From the NCBI GenBank assembly GCA_009704515.1, contig WLDZ01000064.1, positions 1 through 6,002 of the forward strand: a stretch of 6,002 bases of DNA, read 5' to 3'. The translations under genes were made by a program, and so were the position numbers. The notes beneath the pieces were generated by a model that had not been told where the DNA came from, ran no database searches, and worked only from the letters and a program-made list of their open reading frames with translations. The stretch comes from Actinomycetota bacterium (GTDB taxonomy: Bacteria; Actinomycetota; Actinomycetes; Nanopelagicales; Nanopelagicaceae). Shown piece after piece: positions 1 to 5,743 of this stretch; position 1 is the stretch's first letter; the number at the start of each line of letters is the position of its first letter.

Positions 1-691
1 GAATCACCGCATCGCGTTCGGGCAAGATTGGATGTGAATCTACGATCTCAATGGCAAGCAAGGTGTGATTAGTGACAACTACATCTGCTGTCTGCGCTTT
101 AGCCTTAGCGTTTGCTGCAAAGCAACCGCTTCCCCAAGCACACGAATCTGCACCGACGCATTCGCGCCCCGATAAAGAATTAGCCGCCCACACACGCCGA
201 TCAACTTCAGGTGCATCATCGCGATCGCCCGATACTCCTGGAGTTCGCGCCCAAGCATGTAAGCGCTTTGCATCTTTTTCGAGATATGAAGCTTCTAGTA
301 AAATCTCGCCATCAGGATCAGGTTCTTCAGAGTTCATCTTCGCCAGACAGATGTAGTTACCGACACCTTTATAAATGGCATAAGTAATTTCACGACCTAA
401 GACTTTTTCAAGTGCCGGAACAACGGCAGGTAAATCGCGCTCAACTAATTGACGTTGCAAGGCCAGCGTTGCAGTGGCAACTAAAACTTTTCGCCCATGA
501 ACGAGAGCGGGAACTAAATAAGCGAGAGATTTACCGGTTCCTGTGCCAGCTTGGACCATTAAGTGATGTCGATCTGTCAATGCATTTGCGACAGCTTCGG
601 CCATCTCAATCTGACCATCGCGAGCCTTACCGCCAATGGCAGTAATGGCTGCATCAAGGGCGTTGCGAACCTCGGCCGACATCTCGCTCAT
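1..691 (-). CDS. dinG: DinG/XPD-family ATP-dependent DNA helicase with Fe-S cluster, N-terminal part (3' end outside window)
   Basis: The frame is open from an ATG at 691 to the left edge, giving 230 residues of a superfamily 2 5'-3' DNA helicase of the DinG/XPD type. Such enzymes unwind DNA during repair and replication stress. A Q-motif-like RxGQ with Q27 is followed by Walker A GTGTGKS at 49-55 and motif Ia ATATLALQ at 72-79. Four cysteines (C115, C178, C184, C190) sit where this family holds its 4Fe-4S cluster. VVVTNHTLL at 204-212 is typical of the segment before motif II. The window ends at PERDAVI, just before the expected DEAH box, so motifs II-VI lie outside. An alternative ATG at 682 (M4) exists; 691 is preferred because a -10-like hexamer lies 7 bases upstream and no Shine-Dalgarno is visible. 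The sequence resembles actinobacterial DinG. The family call is strong; the exact subgroup (DinG or YoaA) is less certain. Confidence 0.92.
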   Translation of the reverse strand, partial: MSEMSAEVRNALDAAITAIGGKARDGQIEMAEAVANALTDRHHLMVQAGTGTGKSLAYLVPALVHGRKVLVATATLALQRQLVERDLPAVVPALEKVLGREITYAIYKGVGNYICLAKMNSEEPDPDGEILLEASYLEKDAKRLHAWARTPGVSGDRDDAPEVDRRVWAANSLSGRECVGADSCAWGSGCFAANAKAKAQTADVVVTNHTLLAIEIVDSHPILPERDAVI

Positions 692-698
692 CTATGGC

Positions 699-707
699 AC
701 TTTAACA
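699..707 (-). promoter_or_regulatory. Candidate extended -10 promoter for the dinG-type gene
   Basis: Read on the minus strand this is TGTTAAAGT: a TAAAGT hexamer (4 of 6 matches to TATAAT) directly preceded by TGn, the extended -10 pattern. No -35 box is visible, which an extended -10 can tolerate. The hexamer ends 7 bases before the ATG at 691, so transcription would begin at or next to the start codon and give a leaderless mRNA. This is inferred from motif and spacing only. Confidence 0.4.
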
Positions 708-717
708 GTTCAATCGT

Positions 718-723
718 CATACT
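718..723 (+). promoter_or_regulatory. Candidate -10 element for leaderless aldo/keto reductase mRNA
   Basis: CATACT matches TATAAT at 4 of 6 positions and ends exactly 6 bases before the ATG at 730, the spacing expected when transcription starts on the first base of the start codon. No purine-rich Shine-Dalgarno lies in the 38-bp gap. No good -35 is seen; the expected place (around 695-700) overlaps the opposed -10 of the helicase gene. The element is short and the call is tentative. Confidence 0.35.
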
Positions 724-729
724 TCCCAC

Positions 730-1707
730 ATGACTCAAATGCGCACACTCGGTCCATATTCAGTTCCAGCGATCGGCCTCGGCTGTATGCCTATGTCCGG
801 CATGCCACCAAGCAAGGCCTGGATTCTTGATGAACGCGACAAGGCACTCGATGTTATTCATGCCGCCCTCGATGCTGGGGTTCGCCTCCTAGATACATCT
901 GATATCTATGCGCCAACCTGGAACTCTGTTGGCCATAATGAAATTTTGGTTGCCGAAGCTGTGCGATCCTGGAAAGGCACAGTCGCTCAGAAAGAAGAGA
1001 TTGTCATCGCCACAAAGGGTGGAATCACTCGCGCTCCACTTGAAGGAAACTGGTTTGGACAATCAGGACGAGATGCATCAGAGCATTATCTATATCGCGC
1101 CGTTGAAGCTTCAGCTGCGAAGATGGGGCTGAGCACAATTAAGTTATGGCAACATCACCGTCTTAATCACTTTATGCCTTTCGAAGAACAATTCGAGAAC
1201 GTCATGAAGTTAAAGGCACACGGCATCGTGCAGAACATTGGCGTAAGTAACTACAACGCCGAACAACTTCGCCGCGCAATTAAAATTGGTGGAACTCCAG
1301 CGCAAGGCGGCCTAGTTTCGGTTCAAAATGAATGGTCTCCGCGATCACGCGCCTGGGCAGATGTAGTAGATATTTGTAATGAGCACGGAATCGCATTCTT
1401 GCCATGGTCACCTCTCGGTGGCATCGACAATGCAGCCAGCTTAGAGAATGCTTCATTTGGCGCTTTTGAGGAAGTTGCTGCTCGTCATAGCGTTTCGAAA
1501 TTTGCAATTGCAATTGCGTGGCATCTAGCGACTAATCCAGTATCAATTCCAATTCCTGGAGCTACTCGAAAAGAATCAATTCTTGATTCATTGACAGGCT
1601 TAAGTGTGAAGCTGACAGCAGCAGATGTTGATCAGCTCAACGCTTCACTTCCTGCTAATCCACCGCTTCATGAAGAGTTAGTGCCGCAGCCACCATTTCG
1701 CAGCTAA
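730..1707 (+). CDS. Aldo/keto reductase family oxidoreductase
   Basis: This 325-residue protein has the length and motifs of a complete soluble (alpha/beta)8-barrel aldo/keto reductase, an NADPH-dependent carbonyl reductase. The family's catalytic tetrad can be read as D55 (in LLDTSDIY), Y60, K96 (in IATKGG) and H143 (in LWQHHR). IGVSNY at 170-175 and the VQNEW region at 198-202 are the usual barrel-strand motifs. IPIPGATRKESILD at 273-286 is the segment that binds the cofactor's 2'-phosphate. Residues 107-120 (NWFGQSGRDASEHY) match the signature before the helix bearing YRAVEASAAKMG. There is no signal peptide or membrane segment. The ATG at 730 is preceded by a -10-like hexamer rather than a ribosome-binding site; M4 at 739 is an alternative start. 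The gene is divergent from the helicase and convergent with prpD, so it is probably transcribed alone. Its substrate cannot be read from the sequence. Confidence 0.93.
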   Translation: MTQMRTLGPYSVPAIGLGCMPMSGMPPSKAWILDERDKALDVIHAALDAGVRLLDTSDIYAPTWNSVGHNEILVAEAVRSWKGTVAQKEEIVIATKGGITRAPLEGNWFGQSGRDASEHYLYRAVEASAAKMGLSTIKLWQHHRLNHFMPFEEQFENVMKLKAHGIVQNIGVSNYNAEQLRRAIKIGGTPAQGGLVSVQNEWSPRSRAWADVVDICNEHGIAFLPWSPLGGIDNAASLENASFGAFEEVAARHSVSKFAIAIAWHLATNPVSIPIPGATRKESILDSLTGLSVKLTAADVDQLNASLPANPPLHEELVPQPPFRS

Positions 1708-1713
1708 GTAACT

Positions 1714-3156
1714 CTATTTCTTGGCGAGAAGATCCATATATTCATTAACCGGAGTCTTTGAGAGCTTCTCGTAATCTAATGAGAGTGCAAGGATTTTATC
1801 CTGCTGTTCCTTGTCGTAGATTCGAGCAAGGTTTATCTTGAATTTCTCGATAAGCAGTGGGATTCCTTCGGTGCGGCGGCGAGCATGTCCGATTGGATAT
1901 TCGACAGCTTCTTCTCCAAGAATTGAACCGTCGTTAAATTCAATAGTGATGGCATTGGCGATTGAGCGCTTCTCAGGATCGTGATAATCAGCGGTATAGC
2001 TAGCATCTTCTACGCAGAGAATCTTCTCGCGTAACACATCGATACGTGGATCTGCCGCAATATCTTCTTCGTAATCACGCGCAGTAAGACGACCGAAAAT
2101 CAGTGGAACAGCGACCATGTACTGAATACAGTGATCGCGGTCAGCTGGATTGTTGAGTGGACCTTTCTTATCGATGATTCGAATACATGCCTCGTGGGTA
2201 CGAATTGTGACCTTCTTGATATCACCTTCGGTTTTTCCAGCAGCCTGCATCTGACCGTAAAGTGTCATCGCTGCCTCAACTGCAGTTTGTGAGTGGAACT
2301 CTGCAGGGAAAGAAATTTTAAAGAGGATGTTCTCCATTACATATGTGCCGTATTCGCGCTGGAACTTAAAGTGATTGCCGCGGAATGAAGAGTCATAGAA
2401 TCCCCAAATCTTTGCAGTCAGCGCAGTTGGGTAACCCATCTCACCAGTTGAAGCAATCAGCGCCAAACGAACCGCGCGTGATGTGGCATCTCCTGCAGCC
2501 CAAGATTTACGTGAACCGGCATTTGGGAAGTGGCGATAAGTACGAAGTGATTGGCCATCAACCCAAGCAAGTGAAACGGCTGCAAGAATTTGATCGCGGG
2601 TAAGACCCATCATCTGGGCAACAACAGCTGTCGATGCAACCTTTACTAAAATAACGTGGTCAATACCTACCTTATTAAATGAGTTTTCTAGAGCAATACA
2701 GCCTTGAATCTCATGAGCTTTAATCATCGCGGTAAAAACATCTCCGACGGTGAACTTCTTGCTTGAAGTTCGAGATAGCCAATCAGCTGTTGCAAGGATT
2801 CCACCTAAGTTATCTGATGGATGGCCCCACTCTGCGGCTAGCCATGTGTCGTTGAAATCTAACCAGCGAATCATCGCGCCAATATTGAAAGCTCCTTGTA
2901 CTGGGTCGAGCTCATAATTTGTTCCGGGAACTTTCACGCCATTTGCCACTGTAAGTCCCGGTGCAACTGGACCAAGCAACTTGGTGCAGGCTTCATATTC
3001 AAGTGCTTCTAGCCCACAACCCAAAGTGTCCATGAAACAGTTCCAAGCAGTCTCGTATGCAACTGGTGACTTAATCTCATAGTTGAGTACATAGTCGACG
3101 ATATCGATAATCTCTTTATCGTAGGGAACGTTGGACTTTGTTATATGGGCTGACAT
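1714..3156 (-). CDS. prpD: 2-methylcitrate dehydratase PrpD
   Basis: PrpD dehydrates 2-methylcitrate to 2-methyl-cis-aconitate in the cytosolic 2-methylcitrate cycle, the route that burns propionyl-CoA; it needs no iron-sulfur cluster. The 480 residues are close to the roughly 483 of E. coli PrpD. MmgE/PrpD family blocks are all present: DTLGCGLEALEYEAC at 43-57, IRWLDFNDTWLAAEWGHPSD at 96-115, AHEIQGCIALENSFN at 147-161, GSRKSWAAGDATSRAVRLA at 214-232, FPAEFHSQTAVEAAMTLY at 283-300, GPLNNPADRDHCIQYMVAVP at 332-351 and VEYPIGHARRR at 418-428. The N-terminus (MSAHI) aligns with enterobacterial PrpD, supporting the ATG at 3156. It begins 5 bp after the prpC stop, with AGGTG as a weak ribosome-binding site overlapping that stop, so translation is probably coupled. 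It is the last gene of the prpBCD block. Remembered E. coli PrpD is strikingly similar along its whole length, which separates it from distant MmgE/iminodisuccinate epimerase relatives. Confidence 0.97.
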   Translation of the reverse strand: MSAHITKSNVPYDKEIIDIVDYVLNYEIKSPVAYETAWNCFMDTLGCGLEALEYEACTKLLGPVAPGLTVANGVKVPGTNYELDPVQGAFNIGAMIRWLDFNDTWLAAEWGHPSDNLGGILATADWLSRTSSKKFTVGDVFTAMIKAHEIQGCIALENSFNKVGIDHVILVKVASTAVVAQMMGLTRDQILAAVSLAWVDGQSLRTYRHFPNAGSRKSWAAGDATSRAVRLALIASTGEMGYPTALTAKIWGFYDSSFRGNHFKFQREYGTYVMENILFKISFPAEFHSQTAVEAAMTLYGQMQAAGKTEGDIKKVTIRTHEACIRIIDKKGPLNNPADRDHCIQYMVAVPLIFGRLTARDYEEDIAADPRIDVLREKILCVEDASYTADYHDPEKRSIANAITIEFNDGSILGEEAVEYPIGHARRRTEGIPLLIEKFKINLARIYDKEQQDKILALSLDYEKLSKTPVNEYMDLLAKK

Positions 3157-3161
3157 GGCAC

Positions 3162-4298
3162 CTATCGCTTCTCTATTGGGATGAACTGTTGATCTTCTGG
3201 ACCTGTGTAATTTGCACTTGGGCGAATAATTTTGTTATCGATACGCTGTTCTACGACATGCGCTGCCCAACCGGTTGTACGAGCAATCACAAATATTGGC
3301 GTGAAGAATGCAGTTGGAATCTTCATCTGATTGTAAGAAACTGCTGAGAACCAATCCAGGTTAGGGAACATATTCTTAATTTCCCACATAACGGATTCGA
3401 TTCGTTCGGCAATTGCGTAAAGCTGGGTATTGCCTTGATTTTCTGAGAGTTCAAGGGCAATCTTCTTGATGATTTCATTACGCGGATCTGAAACTGTATA
3501 GACCGGGTGACCAAAACCAATGACAACTTCTTTATTGGCAACGCGTGCACGAATATCTGCCTCAGCTTCATCTGGTGATGAGTAACGTTCTTGAATTTCA
3601 AGTGCGACCTCATTTGCGCCACCATGCTTTGGACCGCGTAGGGCGCCGATTGCACCAGTAATTGCTGAATACATATCTGATCCGGTACCTGCGATTACAC
3701 GGCCGGTAAATGTAGAGGCGTTAAATTCGTGTTCAGCATAGAGAATAAGTGAGGCGTGCATTGAATCTTCCCAGAGCTTGCTTGGCGCCTGGCCATGAAG
3801 CATATGGAGAAAGTGGCCACCGATTGAATCATCGTTGGTTTCAATTTCAATGCGCTTTCCGTTATTTGCGAAGTGGTACCAATAAACAAGCATCGAACCA
3901 AGGCAGGAAATTAACTTGTCGGCAATCTCTTTTGCTGCAACCTCGTTATGGTCAGCACTTTCTGGCGTGACGCACCCGAGCGCTGAAACACCGGTACGCA
4001 TTACATCCATTGGATGAGCAGTGGCGGGAATCTGTTCTAGGACGCTTTTGACGGAAGCTGGTAACCCGCGAAGTGTCTTAAGTTTGGCCTTGTATGCATC
4101 TAGTTGAGTACGAGTGGGTAGAGCGCCATGAATAAGCAGGTGAGCAACTTCTTCAAATTCACAATGTGATGCAAGGTCTGCAATATCAAAACCACGATAG
4201 TGAAGATCGTTTCCACTCTTACCTACGCTACAGAGTGCAGTATTGCCTGCGGGAACTCCCGATAAAGCAACAGATTTCTTCGGTTTAAATTCAACCAC
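3162..4298 (-). CDS. prpC: 2-methylcitrate synthase PrpC
   Basis: PrpC condenses propionyl-CoA with oxaloacetate to 2-methylcitrate, the entry step of the cycle. This 378-residue protein has the citrate synthase fold, with the catalytic triad readable as H190 ([11 protein letters not shown]), H225 (GPKHGGANE) and D271 (SDPRN). [14 protein letters not shown] at 261-274, [19 protein letters not shown] near the N-terminus and [13 protein letters not shown] at 355-367 match methylcitrate synthases rather than housekeeping type I or II citrate synthases. The start is GTG at 4298: an in-frame TGA lies at 4311-4313 with no other start between, and the conserved N-terminus begins at once. AAAGGGGAG at 4303-4311 is a clear Shine-Dalgarno. 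It follows prpB by 22 bp and precedes prpD by 5 bp, consistent with one transcript. Some activity with acetyl-CoA is common in the family and cannot be judged here. Confidence 0.96.
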   Translation of the reverse strand: MVEFKPKKSVALSGVPAGNTALCSVGKSGNDLHYRGFDIADLASHCEFEEVAHLLIHGALPTRTQLDAYKAKLKTLRGLPASVKSVLEQIPATAHPMDVMRTGVSALGCVTPESADHNEVAAKEIADKLISCLGSMLVYWYHFANNGKRIEIETNDDSIGGHFLHMLHGQAPSKLWEDSMHASLILYAEHEFNASTFTGRVIAGTGSDMYSAITGAIGALRGPKHGGANEVALEIQERYSSPDEAEADIRARVANKEVVIGFGHPVYTVSDPRNEIIKKIALELSENQGNTQLYAIAERIESVMWEIKNMFPNLDWFSAVSYNQMKIPTAFFTPIFVIARTTGWAAHVVEQRIDNKIIRPSANYTGPEDQQFIPIEKR

Positions 4299-4302
4299 GG
4301 CA

Positions 4303-4311
4303 CTCCCCTTT
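4303..4311 (-). promoter_or_regulatory. Ribosome-binding site of prpC supporting its GTG start
   Basis: On the minus strand this reads AAAGGGGAG, 4 bases before the GTG at 4298, inside the 22-bp prpB-prpC gap. It is one of two strong Shine-Dalgarno sequences here (the other precedes ribH). It also marks prpC as an internal operon gene, in contrast to the prpB start, which has none. Confidence 0.7.
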
Positions 4312-4320
4312 CACGAACTC

Positions 4321-5202
4321 TTACTTGTCGCCAAGTAAGTTATCTAGCGCTTCTTCATACTTGTAATAATCGATGCTCTGATAAAGCTCTTCGCGGGTCT
4401 GCATCGTTTCGATTACACCCGATTGAGTACCTTCGCGACGAATAGCTTGGTAGACATTATCTGCTGCCTTGTTCATCGCCCTAAATGCTGAGAGCGGATA
4501 GAGAATCATTGCTACACCTTGTGCGGCTAGTTCATCGCGAGTAAATAACGGAGTGAGTCCAAATTCGGTGATGTTTGCAAGTATCGGCTTAGATACTGCG
4601 CTACTAAACTTCTTATAATCTTCAAGAGTTCTGATTGCTTCAGGGAAGACTAAATCTGCTCCGGCTTCAATGTAAGCATGCACTCGCTCAATAGCCGCTT
4701 CGATGCCCTCTGCAGCGATTGCATCTGTACGAGCCATCACTGAAAAATTCTCATCTGTACGGGCATCGACAGCAGCTTTAATGCGATCAACCATTTCTGA
4801 TGTAGAGACAATCTCTTTATTGGGGCGGTGACCACAACGCTTTGCGCCAACCTGGTCTTCGATGTGCATTGCTGCTGCACCAGCTTTGATTAAGTCTTTA
4901 ACGGTCCGTGCGATATTAAAGGCGGATGTTCCGAAACCAGTATCGGCATCAACTAATAAGGGCAGTGGGCAAACATTGGTAATGCGACGAACATCGGTGA
5001 GAACATCTTCAAGTGTGGTGATGCCAAGGTCTGGAATTCCCATCGATCCGGCTGCAACCCCACCACCTGATAGATAGATTGCTCGGTAGCCAGCTCGCTG
5101 GGCAAGCAGGGCGTGGTTGGCATTTATGGCCCCGACTATCTGAAGCGGGCTCTCTTCGGCGAGGGCCTTGCGAAAGGCTGCTCCAGCGGATGAGTTGGTC
5201 AC
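4321..5202 (-). CDS. prpB: 2-methylisocitrate lyase PrpB
   Basis: PrpB splits (2S,3R)-2-methylisocitrate into pyruvate and succinate, the last step of the 2-methylcitrate cycle, using Mg2+. The 293 residues form the isocitrate lyase/PEP mutase type barrel. The catalytic loop KRCGH is at 121-125 with C123. Metal and substrate residues appear as D58, D85 and D87 (VDADTGFG), R158 (MARTDA) and E188 (FPEA). YLSGGGVA is at 43-50. These positions coincide with E. coli PrpB numbering as I recall it, which supports the chosen start. That start is GTG at 5202: an in-frame TAA lies only 9 bases upstream (5212-5214), no nearby alternative fits, and there is no Shine-Dalgarno. A -10-like TAAACT ends 6 bases before it, suggesting a leaderless mRNA. 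It is the first gene of prpBCD. The compact length and KRCGH loop favour PrpB over the longer isocitrate lyase, and C123 excludes simple PEP mutase. Confidence 0.97.
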   Translation of the reverse strand: MTNSSAGAAFRKALAEESPLQIVGAINANHALLAQRAGYRAIYLSGGGVAAGSMGIPDLGITTLEDVLTDVRRITNVCPLPLLVDADTGFGTSAFNIARTVKDLIKAGAAAMHIEDQVGAKRCGHRPNKEIVSTSEMVDRIKAAVDARTDENFSVMARTDAIAAEGIEAAIERVHAYIEAGADLVFPEAIRTLEDYKKFSSAVSKPILANITEFGLTPLFTRDELAAQGVAMILYPLSAFRAMNKAADNVYQAIRREGTQSGVIETMQTREELYQSIDYYKYEEALDNLLGDK

Positions 5203-5208
5203 GAGGGA

Positions 5209-5236
5209 AGTTTAACCCCCTCGCCTATATTTGCAA
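5209..5236 (-). promoter_or_regulatory. Candidate promoter for prpBCD (leaderless)
   Basis: On the minus strand, TTGCAA (5231-5236, 4 of 6 matches to TTGACA) is followed after 16 bases by TAAACT (5209-5214, 4 of 6 matches to TATAAT). The -10 hexamer ends 6 bases before the GTG of prpB, placing the transcription start on the start codon. This fits the absence of a ribosome-binding site. The -35 box overlaps one arm of an inverted repeat, so a bound protein there could control the promoter. Confidence 0.5.
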
Positions 5237-5261
5237 GAATTCTATCGATTATGGCAAATAT
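5227..5261. promoter_or_regulatory. Inverted repeat, candidate operator of prpBCD (RamB/PrpR-like half sites)
   Basis: ATATTTGC (5227-5234) and GCAAATAT (5254-5261) form a perfect 8-bp inverted repeat with a 19-base spacer. The left arm extends into TTTGCAAG at 5230-5237, 7 of 8 matches to TTTGCAAA, the motif I recall for actinobacterial RamB/PrpR-type regulators of acetate and propionate genes. The right arm keeps TTTGC on the other strand. The spacer also holds the 8-bp palindrome AGAATTCT (5236-5243) and ATCGAT (5244-5249). The repeat overlaps and extends upstream of the candidate -35 box of prpB. Its AT-rich arms and lack of a T-tract make a terminator unlikely. That a regulator binds here is inference. 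Confidence 0.4.
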
Positions 5262-5293
5262 CACGCAAAAACAAACGGTTTTCGAAGATGAGG

Positions 5294-5743
5294 CTAGAGA
5301 AGAGCGAGAGCGGCAATGGCGCTATCGAAACCCTTATCTTCTTTGCTGCCCGAAACACCAGAGCGAGCAATGGCTTGTTCGAGATTGTCACACATTAAAA
5401 CCCCATAACCAATTGGCTTTGAAAACTTTAACTGCACATCCATTACGCCTTGAGTTACCCCTTGGCACACATAATCAAAGTGTGGGGTCTCTCCTTTAAG
5501 GACAAGCCCAACAGCAACTACGGCATCAAAACCTGATTCAAATGCGCGTTGTGCGGCGAGTGGAATCTCAAATGATCCTGGCACATAGAAGACTTCTATT
5601 CGCTTAACTTCTGCGCTCTTAAGTGCGCGCTTTGCGCCATCAATCAGGGCATCACAAATGTCGAGATGCCATGATGAGGAGATGATGGCAACTTCTGCCT
5701 TTGGATGTTTTTCGATAGCGAAATCTGGTGCGTGACCGGCCAT
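5294..5743 (-). CDS. ribH: 6,7-dimethyl-8-ribityllumazine synthase (riboflavin synthase beta chain)
   Basis: RibH condenses 5-amino-6-ribitylamino-uracil with 3,4-dihydroxy-2-butanone 4-phosphate to give 6,7-dimethyl-8-ribityllumazine, the penultimate step of riboflavin synthesis; the family forms pentamers or 60-mer capsids. The 149 residues are a normal full length. SSSWHLDICDAL at 22-33 holds the aromatic substrate-stacking residue (W25). VPGSFEIP is at 54-61, GETPHFDYV at 84-92 carries the catalytic H88, and R127 with K137 sits in the C-terminal ARSG...EDKG segment. The SKEDKG wording resembles actinobacterial RibH as I recall it. The ATG at 5743 overlaps the upstream ribA stop in a TAATG arrangement and has the Shine-Dalgarno AGAGGAG at 5751-5757, so the two are probably translationally coupled. 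A 91-bp gap with no convincing terminator separates it from prpB. Confidence 0.97.
   Translation of the reverse strand: MAGHAPDFAIEKHPKAEVAIISSSWHLDICDALIDGAKRALKSAEVKRIEVFYVPGSFEIPLAAQRAFESGFDAVVAVGLVLKGETPHFDYVCQGVTQGVMDVQLKFSKPIGYGVLMCDNLEQAIARSGVSGSKEDKGFDSAIAALALL

Noticed and set aside
72..356. Open frame of 94 codons on the plus strand
   Set aside because: It lies wholly antisense to the helicase gene, whose Walker A, Fe-S cysteines and motif Ia are unmistakable; its translation shows no family motif. The plus-strand frames at 412-645 and 636-830 were dropped for similar reasons.
1504..1517. Short tandem repeat GCAATT-GCAATT-GC
   Set aside because: It encodes AIAIA in a buried helix of the aldo/keto reductase; a codon coincidence rather than a repeat element.
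3323..3655. 110-codon open frame on the minus strand
   Set aside because: It is a shifted frame inside prpC and has low-complexity, motif-free translation.
3162..4298. Housekeeping citrate synthase instead of methylcitrate synthase
   Set aside because: The [11 protein letters not shown] motif, the N-terminal wording and placement between prpB and prpD favour PrpC; dual activity remains possible.
4574..4581. Second TTTGCAAG site
   Set aside because: It lies inside prpB and encodes the conserved LANIT stretch, so it is best explained by protein coding.
5268..5282. Possible terminator hairpin downstream of ribH (AAAAC / GTTTT with a 5-base loop)
   Set aside because: The stem is only 5 bp, almost all A-T, and is not GC-rich enough for an intrinsic terminator despite a few following T residues on the minus strand.
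5251..5499. 82-codon plus-strand frame beginning in the ribH-prpB gap
   Set aside because: Nearly all of it is antisense to ribH; no Shine-Dalgarno or promoter supports it and the translation resembles nothing.
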